From an uncultured Collinsella sp. (GTDB taxonomy: Bacteria; Actinomycetota; Coriobacteriia; Coriobacteriales; Coriobacteriaceae): a stretch of 13,732 nucleotides of DNA. The position numbers were made by a program, and so were the translations under genes. Below the pieces are notes generated by a model. That model saw only the letters and a program-made list of their open reading frames with translations. It did no database searches and was not told the DNA's origin. The stretch lies in contig CABUPE010000044.1 of NCBI GenBank assembly GCA_902493515.1, positions 1 to 13,732 of the forward strand, in the 5' to 3' direction. Positions 7,619 to 13,732 of the stretch are shown piece after piece (the stretch's first letter is position 1; each line of letters opens with the position of its first letter).

Positions 7619-8923
7619 CTACTTGCGCAGCGGCTTGGGCAGCGGAATGCCGGCGGCGATAACGGCAGCGATGATCATGCAGACGATACCCTTGAGTGGG
7701 AAGCACATGAGCAGCAGGCCCACGACCATGACCGGCTGGCGCATGACCGCACCCATCGTCGATGCCGTGCAGACGGCGACGCAAAAGACCGGATCTGCGC
7801 CGGTGAGGATGGCAAGGCCGTAGCCCAGGCTCACACCCGAGAAGATAACCGGGAAGAAGTGGCCGCCACGCCAACCAAGGTTGATGAGGGCGGGCGTCAG
7901 CATGGCCTTAACAAGACCGGTCGCGATAAGCACGCCAGCGGGAATGGTCAGGTAGGTTTCCATGAGCACGTCGGCCTGGGTCTCGCCGGCAAACATGGTG
8001 TAGGGCAGGACCGTGCCGCAGATGGCGAGCGCCAGACCGGCCAGCATAGCTTTGACGACAGGGCGCGCCCCTATTGCATGGGCAAGCGCTTCGCTCGCAT
8101 GCTCAGAGACAAAGAACAGCCAACCGCATACGGTGCCGACCAGCGCCAGCGGAATGAGCCAAACAAGTTCCAGGTTGCCTACCTCGGCAGCCTCGAACCT
8201 GGGCATGCCCATGCCACCGCCCACAAGCTGGCCAAGCAGCAGGTAGGTGCCCAGACCGCCGGCAATCGCAATGCCGTAGACCACCATCTTTTGCGCCTTG
8301 GGCAGCTTGATGGTGATCTCGCCGGACATGGACTCATCGTCGGCGTCTTCGCCCTGGCCGTCAGTACTTCCGGCAAGCGGCGCCACAAAGCCAAAGACGG
8401 GCGCGGTAAAGAGTGCCGTCAGGGCAGCCTGGGTGCCCAGCAGCGTGAGCTCCCTAAACTCGGCGCCAAAGCGACGCATGCGATCGCCGACCCAGCTGCA
8501 CAGACCCGCGATGACGCCGGTCAGGCCGGCCTCCGGTCCAATGCTGCCGCCAAACAGCAGCGGCAGCAATGCCGCGAGCGAAAGCTTGCCCAGATTGTCG
8601 TACGGGTAGCGTCCATCGCGCTTTACCTTGGCCATCACCTGGTTGAGGTCATCGGTCTTGGTGCCCGTCGTCTTTTCGTACAGACCGATCAGCAGGCCGC
8701 CCAGCAGGCAGACGAAAAACGGGTATGGCAGAAAGCCAAACGGGCCGCTGGCAAGCTCGGGCGAAGCGACGCCCAGCGCGTGTGGAATCTCGGTCCATAG
8801 ATAGTCGATGCCGTGCTCCATCGCAAAGAAGAACAGCCAGACTGCGGCACCTGCGAACGCACCGGTCACGGCAACGCTAACTAAAAACAGCGCGCGGTTT
8901 GTGGGTTTGGCAAGGTTATCCAT
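7619..8923 (-). CDS. ClC-family (voltage-gated chloride channel-like) membrane protein
   Basis: This 434-residue protein has around ten membrane helices, the length and pattern of a bare ClC core without CBS domains. The anion-site motif appears as GSIGPEAG (126-133) and the second as GGHFFP in the C-terminal third. In E. coli ClcA the first motif is GREGP with gating E148. Here that position is I128 and a glutamate (E131) instead follows the proline, as in YfeO-like relatives. Channel or uncoupled behaviour is thus possible rather than classical Cl-/H+ exchange. An acidic, poorly conserved loop (around STDGQGEDADDESMSGE) separates the two halves. GGGAGGA precedes the ATG. The EFR1 gene follows closely. 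Confidence 0.88.
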   Translation of the reverse strand: MDNLAKPTNRALFLVSVAVTGAFAGAAVWLFFFAMEHGIDYLWTEIPHALGVASPELASGPFGFLPYPFFVCLLGGLLIGLYEKTTGTKTDDLNQVMAKVKRDGRYPYDNLGKLSLAALLPLLFGGSIGPEAGLTGVIAGLCSWVGDRMRRFGAEFRELTLLGTQAALTALFTAPVFGFVAPLAGSTDGQGEDADDESMSGEITIKLPKAQKMVVYGIAIAGGLGTYLLLGQLVGGGMGMPRFEAAEVGNLELVWLIPLALVGTVCGWLFFVSEHASEALAHAIGARPVVKAMLAGLALAICGTVLPYTMFAGETQADVLMETYLTIPAGVLIATGLVKAMLTPALINLGWRGGHFFPVIFSGVSLGYGLAILTGADPVFCVAVCTASTMGAVMRQPVMVVGLLLMCFPLKGIVCMIIAAVIAAGIPLPKPLRK

Positions 8924-8962
8924 CGGGTCCTCCCGCGGTCAAAGTCGACATAGATACGTTTT

Positions 8963-8989
8963 ATTGTAGAGCGAGTGTGGCCCAGACAA
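8963..8989 (-). promoter_or_regulatory. Possible promoter of the ClC-EFR1 unit
   Basis: On the minus strand TACAAT (8968-8963) lies 40 bases before the channel ATG. A -35-like TTGTCT (8989-8984) precedes it with a short 15-base spacer, or CTTGTC with 16. The -10 element is good, the -35 weak. It occupies the 125-base gap behind the LOG gene, the only sizeable gap in this minus-strand run. Confidence 0.35.
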
Positions 8990-9048
8990 GCCAACCGTCT
9001 GCGCCGCAAACGGCACCATTGGGAGCCATAGTGGGGCAGGCTCAAGGC

Positions 9049-9582
9049 TTATCCGTTGATAATCGAGGCAATCTCGCGCAAATCGTCGGCAAAGTAGATG
9101 CCGTGCTGGCGCTGCGGGCTCGACAAGCCCTTATCGATCATGTGCTCGAGCAGCGCCTTAAGATCGTTGTAGTAACCCCCGAGGTTGTACAAGATGCACG
9201 GCGCGTCCAAATGCCCTAACGATACCGCGGACATGACCTCGGAAATCTCCTCGAGCGTACCCGTCCCACCGGGAAAAGCGATGAACGCATCGCCGAGCTC
9301 GATCATCTTTGCCTTACGTTCTGCCATATCGCTCGTCACGATAAGGTCGTCGATACCGTCGTGCTGAAACTCGGCCTCGATAAAAAAGCTCGGCTCAACA
9401 CCTGTCACATGTCCGCCAGCATCGAGCACGCTATCGGCGAGCGCACCCATCAGGCCCGACTTGGACCCGCCGTACACGAGCGCGTGTCCGTTGGCGCCAA
9501 TCCAGTTGCCCAGATCCTGCACCGCGGGCAGAAACGCCGGGTCATTGCCGGCGCTGGCACCCAGATACACCGTGATGTTCAT
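9049..9582 (-). CDS. LOG-family protein (TIGR00730, nucleotide 5'-monophosphate phosphoribohydrolase-like)
   Basis: This 177-residue Rossmann-fold protein has the LOG hallmark PGGTGTLEE (104-112), with the catalytic glutamate at 111/112, and the paired R89-K90 in MAERKAKM. The GGSKSGLMG loop (38-46) also fits. Characterised members cleave cytokinin riboside 5'-monophosphates, and bacterial relatives hydrolyse nucleotide monophosphates to base and ribose 5-phosphate; the natural bacterial substrate is unsettled. I prefer the ATG at 9582, with GGGGG seven bases upstream, over an in-frame TTG two codons earlier. It lies 36 bases downstream of the K+ channel gene and is probably co-transcribed with it. 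Confidence 0.9.
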   Translation of the reverse strand: MNITVYLGASAGNDPAFLPAVQDLGNWIGANGHALVYGGSKSGLMGALADSVLDAGGHVTGVEPSFFIEAEFQHDGIDDLIVTSDMAERKAKMIELGDAFIAFPGGTGTLEEISEVMSAVSLGHLDAPCILYNLGGYYNDLKALLEHMIDKGLSSPQRQHGIYFADDLREIASIING

Positions 9583-9618
9583 ATGCAATCCCCCTCGTCG
9601 TGACGCGCGGCACCCGTT

Positions 9619-10044
9619 CTATCGTTGCCGGCGACGGTATTCGCGCACGCGGCGCGACAAATCGGCGAGCTCATCGCGGTCGAGTTCTTCCAAATGCTCA
9701 AGATCGTCCATAAAGCGCGCCATGGTGTCCTTTTGACGCATCTTGATAAGCGTATTGCAGTAGTTCACCGCCACGCCCGTGAGCATGGCGATGTAGAAGA
9801 TGCTGATAACGCTCAAGACGACGGTAATGGCGCGGGCAACCGGTGTCTCGGCCGGAATGTCGCCAAAGCCGATGGTCGAGACCGTCTCAAAGCTAAACCA
9901 CAGGCCATCGCCAAACGTGAGGGTCGTGGGCTCGGACAGCCAGACAGCCGTTGAGCACAGCAGATAGAAGATAAGAAACAGGCCCGTGATGCGTGCAAAG
10001 CCAGCCTGTCGCAGCACATCGGCAAGCGTCCTCAACCTGTTCAT
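9619..10044 (-). CDS. Two-transmembrane potassium channel family protein (Ion_trans_2)
   Basis: This small membrane protein of 141 residues has helix 1 at about 19-36, a pore helix and selectivity filter TIGFGD (57-62), and helix 2 at about 69-93. The charged, helical cytosolic tail could be coiled coil. This is the KcsA/Kch core without an RCK/TrkA-N domain; four subunits would form the pore. I place the start at the ATG at 10044 because GGAAGGGG lies just upstream and the preceding 21 codons look non-coding. The LOG gene follows by 36 bases. Upstream is the divergent intergenic region with the REP-like palindrome. Confidence 0.87.
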   Translation of the reverse strand: MNRLRTLADVLRQAGFARITGLFLIFYLLCSTAVWLSEPTTLTFGDGLWFSFETVSTIGFGDIPAETPVARAITVVLSVISIFYIAMLTGVAVNYCNTLIKMRQKDTMARFMDDLEHLEELDRDELADLSRRVREYRRRQR

Positions 10045-10112
10045 CGCGACCCCTTCCACGGACAACCAATCACGTTCGCTCGGTATTGTCCCACGCCTCC
10101 CCAGCAAACGGA

Positions 10113-10169
10113 ACTAGTCATTGGGGACGTTCTTAAATGACTAGTCAAACAAGAACGTCCCCAATGACT
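10113..10169. repeat. REP-like palindromic element (perfect 19-bp inverted repeat)
   Basis: AGTCATTGGGGACGTTCTT (10116-10134) and its exact reverse complement (10151-10169) are separated by 16 bases. The spacer holds a 10-bp palindrome TGACTAGTCA (10138-10147). A second, mutually exclusive hairpin can form between ACTAGTCATT (10113-10122) and AATGACTAGT (10136-10145). It lies between divergently transcribed genes, so it is not an ordinary terminator for either. From memory, GGGGACGTTCTT palindromes recur in Coriobacteriia and other genomes and resemble elements mobilised by REP-associated tyrosine transposases. No such transposase is present here. Confidence 0.75.
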
Positions 10170-10261
10170 GCCGGGCGGGAGCGTTTAGCGGTGCAGCTGC
10201 CGACTGGGCAGGCTGAGCTGGTATCCTTATGCGGTAATGTCTCGATTCGTTAGGATTGCAT

Positions 10262-11131
10262 GTGAGAGCTGCCACTGTCCTTCGTTCAGTTATATATCGC
10301 GCCCTGGCCGTTGTGCTTGCCGCGCTTGTCGTGCTGAGTTCTATCGCGCCTGTCCAGGCTTTTGCCGATGACTCTAGTCAGCCAGTCAAGACGGTCCGCG
10401 TTGGTTGGCTCGTCAACAGCGAAGGCTTCCAGAACGGCACCCCCGGGGAGCGTCTTTCGGGATGGGGCTACGAGTACCTCCAGACCCTGTCGTACTACAC
10501 GCCCGGCTGGCGGTACGAATACGTCTCTGGCACCTTCACCGAGCTTATGGACATGCTCGAGGCAGGCGAAATCGACCTTATGCCTAACATCTCCTACTCC
10601 GAGGAACGCGCCCAAAAGCTGCTCTTTTCCTCGAACCCCGAGGGCACCGAGCGCTACTACATCTACGCCAAGCCCGATCGCGACGATCTGGCCAAGGGCG
10701 ACCCCCAAGCGCTCCAAGGCCTTACCATCGGCTACAACCCCGACGTTATGCAAACCTTCGTTGGCCAGCAGTGGCTCGCCAACGAAGGCATTACCTGCAC
10801 ATACAGGGAGTATGACGGGGGATCCATGCTCTTTGACGCGCTCGCAAACGACGAAGTCGATGCCGTCATCATGAACGACACCATTTCGTCGCCCGATGCC
10901 TCCCCCATGTTCTACGTTGGCTCGAGTGACTACTATTTTGCCGTCCCCAAAAGCCGCCCCGACCTGATGGACGACATCAATGCCGCCATGTCGGCAATCG
11001 CCCGCGTCAACCCACGCTATATCGACGAAGTCAAATCTAACTACTCGGCCCAAAACAGCGGTTCATCATCGCTCAACGGCCCCGAACGTTCCTGGCTCAA
11101 AGCAAATGGCAACACCATCACGCTCGGCTAG
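10262..11131 (+). CDS. N-terminal fragment: secreted solute-binding (SBP_bac_3) domain
   Basis: If translated alone this gives 289 residues. It begins with a signal peptide (basic start, hydrophobic core about 14-29, cleavage near VQA or AFA at 33-35), followed by an amino-acid-binding-protein-like fold. It starts KTVRVGW (43-49), includes AGEIDLMPNISYSEERAQ with the usual acidic turn of extracytoplasmic sensors, and ends at the first strand of the second domain. Without the rest there is no membrane anchor or kinase, so a released product would be a free secreted binding protein. It is almost certainly the sensory front half of the broken kinase. Confidence 0.6.
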   Translation: MRAATVLRSVIYRALAVVLAALVVLSSIAPVQAFADDSSQPVKTVRVGWLVNSEGFQNGTPGERLSGWGYEYLQTLSYYTPGWRYEYVSGTFTELMDMLEAGEIDLMPNISYSEERAQKLLFSSNPEGTERYYIYAKPDRDDLAKGDPQALQGLTIGYNPDVMQTFVGQQWLANEGITCTYREYDGGSMLFDALANDEVDAVIMNDTISSPDASPMFYVGSSDYYFAVPKSRPDLMDDINAAMSAIARVNPRYIDEVKSNYSAQNSGSSSLNGPERSWLKANGNTITLG

Positions 11132-11176
11132 ATTACGGGCAAACTCCCCTACTGCAACGAAGACGAAGACGGCAAA

Positions 11177-13066
11177 ATGGAAGGCTCGCTCGCATCGCTT
11201 GCGACGACGTTGCACGATAAATTTGGCATTACGGTCAAAACCGTCGCCTTTGATAGCTACAAGATGATGTCAAAGGCCCTGTCAAAGGGAAGCATCGACG
11301 CTGCGCTGCCGGTATACCGAGATTACTGGTTTGCCGAGCAATCTGGCGTTGTGCAGTCGGTATCGTTGGGAACCGTGTCCCTCACCGCCATCCACACCGG
11401 CGGCAACCTGAACAAAGACCTTCAGAACATCGCCTGTACCAAATCATCGTTTATCAACCGAAATGTACTCGAAAGTCTGTTCCCCACAGCGACCGTGACC
11501 GAATGCCAATCCGACGATGAAGCGTTCGACGCCCTCAGGAAGGGAACGGTGCACTGCATCCTCGCCCCCAGTTCACGCGTAAAAACCATCGGCGACCGTT
11601 ATGATCTCGAGAACTGCGAGACGGCCGAGCTCCCTGACACCTGCGAGCTCTCGTGCTGGATTTCGCGCGGAAGGCCCGAGCTGCTGGGAATCATCAACAA
11701 GGGCATCATCAATGCCGGAGAATCGCTCTCCGCAAGCAATTACTCCTCCACGTCGTACACGGCCCAGGAATCCAACACCCTTCAATTCCTTTATCGCAAC
11801 CGTGCCGCCGTTGCAGCTGCCCTCATCGGTGTGTTGTCGGTCGGCATCGTCCTGCTCATCTGGGCGCTCGTGCGCGCTCGGACCGAGCGCAAAAAAGCCG
11901 ATGCTGCCAACGCCGCTAAGACAGCATTCCTCACGCGCATGAGCCACGACATCCGTACGCTGCTCAACGGCATCCTGGGCCTTATCGAGATCGAGGAATT
12001 GAAGGAAGGCGATATCCAGGTCGCCCGCGAGAGCCGTGCCAAGGCGCGCGTTGCCGCCAATCACCTGCTCTCGCTGATCAACGACATCCTCGAGATGGGC
12101 AAAATCGAAGACCGCAAGCTAACACTGGAGCATACGCCTTTTAACCTCAAAGAGCTCTGTGACGATACACTGATGCTGTGCAAGCTCCGCGCGTCCAGTA
12201 ACGGCATCACAATGCAGGACAATAGTCTGCCGTACGCCACGGGGCCATACATGATCGGCAGTCCCACCCATATCCGACAGATCATGATCAACCTGTTAGA
12301 CAACAGCATTAAGTACAACAAGCACGGCGGCTCCGTCACCTTTAGCTCAAAGACCAAGCCACTCGATAACGGGCGCGCTCTCTTTTGCTTTAGCGTTTCG
12401 GACACCGGCATTGGTATGACTCCCAAGTTTTTAAAGCATATCTATGAGCCGTTTGCCCAAGAAGGTGACGATGCGCGCAGCAAGTTCCAAGGAACCGGCA
12501 TGGGCATGCCAATCGTCAAGTCGCTTATTGAACTGATGGGCGGCACGATTGAGATTTCGAGTGAGGTTGGCGTGGGGAGTACGTTCAACGTCCAGATTCC
12601 GCTCGATATCGACAAAGACCCTCAGGCAAGAGAACGCGCGGACGAGCAAGCAGACAGCTGCTCGCTTGCCGGCATGAACGTTCTTTTGGCAGAAGATAAC
12701 GAGCTCAATGCCGAGATTGCCCAGGCGCTGCTCGAAAGCGAAGGCATTGTCGTAACTCGCGCCGCCGATGGCAACGAAGTGGTCGACCTATACGTTGGCC
12801 GTCCCGCCGGCAGCTTCGATGCGATTCTGATGGACATCATGATGCCGGGAATGGATGGTTACGAGGCGACCCGCGCGATTCGTCTGAGCGAGAAGGTCGA
12901 TGCAGCCGATATCCCCATCATCGCGCTCACCGCCAATGCCTTTGCCGAGGAAGCCAAGGCGGCACACGACGCCGGCATGAACGCCCATCTGTCCAAACCG
13001 CTCGACTTTAACAAGCTCAAAAACATACTCGCCCGCATCAAGAAAAACGGATCCGTTTCGCTATAG
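11177..13066 (+). CDS. C-terminal fragment: sensor histidine kinase-response regulator
   Basis: From the first ATG after the amber codon this is 629 residues. In order: most of the second solute-binding domain (1-200), a membrane helix (210-232), a charged linker, HisKA with H257 in SHDIRTLLNG, HATPase_c with N-box NLLDNS, DTGIGM (409-414) and GTGMGM (439-444), then a receiver with E506/D507, phospho-acceptor D553, T585 and K607. The proline normally five residues after the phosphorylated histidine is a leucine (L262, codon CTG). Alone it would lack a signal peptide and its first strand, and no convincing ribosome binding site precedes 11177. The kinase and receiver residues are otherwise complete, suggesting recent loss. 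No cognate response regulator gene is seen nearby. Confidence 0.65.
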   Translation: MEGSLASLATTLHDKFGITVKTVAFDSYKMMSKALSKGSIDAALPVYRDYWFAEQSGVVQSVSLGTVSLTAIHTGGNLNKDLQNIACTKSSFINRNVLESLFPTATVTECQSDDEAFDALRKGTVHCILAPSSRVKTIGDRYDLENCETAELPDTCELSCWISRGRPELLGIINKGIINAGESLSASNYSSTSYTAQESNTLQFLYRNRAAVAAALIGVLSVGIVLLIWALVRARTERKKADAANAAKTAFLTRMSHDIRTLLNGILGLIEIEELKEGDIQVARESRAKARVAANHLLSLINDILEMGKIEDRKLTLEHTPFNLKELCDDTLMLCKLRASSNGITMQDNSLPYATGPYMIGSPTHIRQIMINLLDNSIKYNKHGGSVTFSSKTKPLDNGRALFCFSVSDTGIGMTPKFLKHIYEPFAQEGDDARSKFQGTGMGMPIVKSLIELMGGTIEISSEVGVGSTFNVQIPLDIDKDPQARERADEQADSCSLAGMNVLLAEDNELNAEIAQALLESEGIVVTRAADGNEVVDLYVGRPAGSFDAILMDIMMPGMDGYEATRAIRLSEKVDAADIPIIALTANAFAEEAKAAHDAGMNAHLSKPLDFNKLKNILARIKKNGSVSL

Positions 13067-13107
13067 TTTGTGCTCAACAACCATACGCAGCAGAAAGGAC
13101 GCCAACG

Positions 13108-13587
13108 ATGTTTAGGCCCTTACGTCGAAAGAAACGCGCCATCACCGACGAGGAAGCGCGCGAACTGCTCGCCACCTGCAAGCGCGGCGTCTTTGCCGTC
13201 AACGGCGACGATGGCTACCCGTACGCCATTCCCGTCAACTACTTCTTCGACGCCGAGCACGACAAGATTTATTTCCATGGCGCCAAGGCCGGCCACAAGG
13301 TCGACGCACTCAAGCGCGATGACAAGGTCTGCTTTACCGTTTACGGCAACGAGTGGTACAAGGACGGTGACTGGGCTCCCTACGTTATGAGTACCGTGGT
13401 CTTTGGCCGCTGTCGCCTGGCGAATGACACCCCCGCGTTTATCGAGGACAAAGTCCGCCAGCTCGCCCTTAAGTACTACCCTTCTGCCGAGGAGGTCGAA
13501 GAGGAAATCGCCAAGGACATTAAGGGCGTCCAGCTCTACGAGATTACGATTGAGCATCTCTGCGGCAAGCAGATTCAAGAAAAGTAA
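13108..13587 (+). CDS. Pyridoxamine 5'-phosphate oxidase-like flavoprotein (Nim-related)
   Basis: This 159-residue cytosolic protein with a split-barrel FMN-binding fold belongs to the Pyridox_ox_2 / NimA-like group. Evidence includes the N-terminal EEARELLATCKRGVFAVNGD segment, YPYAIPVNYFFD, IYFHGAKAGHKVDAL for the FMN phosphate contact, and a C-terminal IEHLCGKQI strand. The length is normal for the group. Members bind FMN and reduce small molecules, and some confer 5-nitroimidazole resistance; this protein's substrate is unknown. AGAAAGGA precedes the ATG by a suitable distance. It begins 41 bases after the kinase stop, so it may share its transcript. Confidence 0.88.
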   Translation: MFRPLRRKKRAITDEEARELLATCKRGVFAVNGDDGYPYAIPVNYFFDAEHDKIYFHGAKAGHKVDALKRDDKVCFTVYGNEWYKDGDWAPYVMSTVVFGRCRLANDTPAFIEDKVRQLALKYYPSAEEVEEEIAKDIKGVQLYEITIEHLCGKQIQEK

Positions 13588-13615
13588 GCCTCAAAAGCAA
13601 AACTCACACATAGCA

Positions 13616-13655
13616 ATATGGCCCGGTTCCAACCAACCTTGGAACCGGGCCATAT
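13616..13655. terminator. Strong hairpin, probable terminator behind the flavoprotein gene
   Basis: A perfect 17-bp stem pairs ATATGGCCCGGTTCCAA (13616-13632) with its reverse complement (13639-13655) around a CCAACC loop, 28 bases behind the stop codon. No proper T-run follows on either strand, so it may act as an mRNA 3' stabiliser or a bidirectional terminator rather than a textbook intrinsic one. The remaining 13656-13732 holds no gene I can support. Confidence 0.6.
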
Positions 13656-13732
13656 GCTTATGAAGCGTCGGCGGCAAGATCGCGTCGAAAATGTTGGTGT
13701 AAGGGTGACGCCCTAGCGCCCGTTTAACGAAG

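Larger units (their letters stand above)
10262..13066 (+). pseudogene. Hybrid sensor histidine kinase with tandem solute-binding domains, split by an amber codon
   Basis: One reading frame runs from 10256/10262 to 13066 and is broken only by TAG at 11129-11131. Across that codon the protein reads continuously as a BvgS/EvgS-like kinase of about 934 residues. It has a signal peptide, two periplasmic SBP_bac_3-type domains, one membrane helix, HisKA, ATPase and receiver domain, but no PAS or HPt domain. The stop falls in the first strand of the second binding domain. There ITLG-stop-ITGKLPY lines up with VRVGW of the first domain, so one substitution (TGG or TAC/TAT to TAG) explains it. Neither a frameshift nor a homopolymer is present. 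No strong ribosome binding site precedes the internal ATG at 11177. GTG at 10262 (AGGA six bases upstream) is favoured over TTG at 10256. It is a recently decayed gene, a read-through case or a sequence error. Confidence 0.8.

Noticed and set aside
7584..7874. 97-codon N-terminal extension of the EFR1 gene
   Set aside because: It overlaps the 3' end of the chloride channel gene and its translation is Arg/His-rich. A good ribosome binding site and the flavodoxin start are at 7583.
7859..8800. 313-codon plus-strand frame opposite the ClC gene
   Set aside because: Antisense shadow; the minus strand encodes clear membrane helices and ClC motifs.
13594..13732. Open minus-strand frame entering from the right edge and running through the 13616-13655 hairpin
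   Set aside because: Only about 46 codons are visible, with no recognisable family, and it reads through a strong hairpin; it cannot be supported from this window.

Overview
The window is a GC-rich bacterial chromosome segment with frequent GTG starts and good Shine-Dalgarno sites. The gene content (YtrA-type GntR/ABC operon, EFR1 ferredoxin, a kinase with tandem solute-binding domains, Nim-like flavoprotein) and the intergenic repeats suggest an anaerobic gut actinobacterium of class Coriobacteriia, most likely Collinsella or a relative. This placement is inferred from style and recollection, not from a search. I see no rRNA, tRNA, CRISPR array, transposase or phage gene.

Left part (1-3470), minus strand. 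A terminator (31-70) closes a two-gene operon made of a queuosine-precursor-type (VUT family) transporter and a short-chain dehydrogenase. The transporter has a good sigma70 promoter and a short leader. A hairpin/pseudoknot-like element in that leader, just before the ribosome binding site, is a candidate preQ1-type riboswitch. Upstream lies prfC (release factor RF3), best started at 3254.

Middle (3470-6776), plus strand. A YtrA-type GntR repressor, an ABC ATPase and an ABC-2 permease form an operon, with a perfect 9-bp inverted repeat overlapping its promoter. A gene-free stretch (5451-5900) follows. It holds a terminator-like hairpin and a diverging pair of about 63-bp repeats (76 % identical). 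Then comes an EamA/DMT exporter with two strikingly similar halves.

Right-middle (6792-10044), minus strand. In transcription order: a small two-helix K+ channel, a LOG-family nucleotide phosphoribohydrolase, a ClC-type chloride channel family protein and an EFR1 flavodoxin-ferredoxin protein. The first two and the last two are closely spaced. The divergent intergenic region before the next gene carries a perfect 19-bp palindromic REP-like element.

Right end (10256-13732), plus strand. A large BvgS/EvgS-like hybrid sensor kinase (signal peptide, two solute-binding domains, one membrane helix, HisKA, ATPase, receiver) is split by a single in-frame amber codon and also lacks the conserved H-box proline, so it is probably a recently decayed gene. 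A pyridoxamine-phosphate-oxidase-like flavoprotein and a strong hairpin follow. The last ~75 bases show no supportable gene.

Most of the window is ordinary housekeeping and transport. The items deserving attention are the amber-split kinase, the transporter leader, and the two intergenic repeat elements. I do not see a convincing new multi-gene system.
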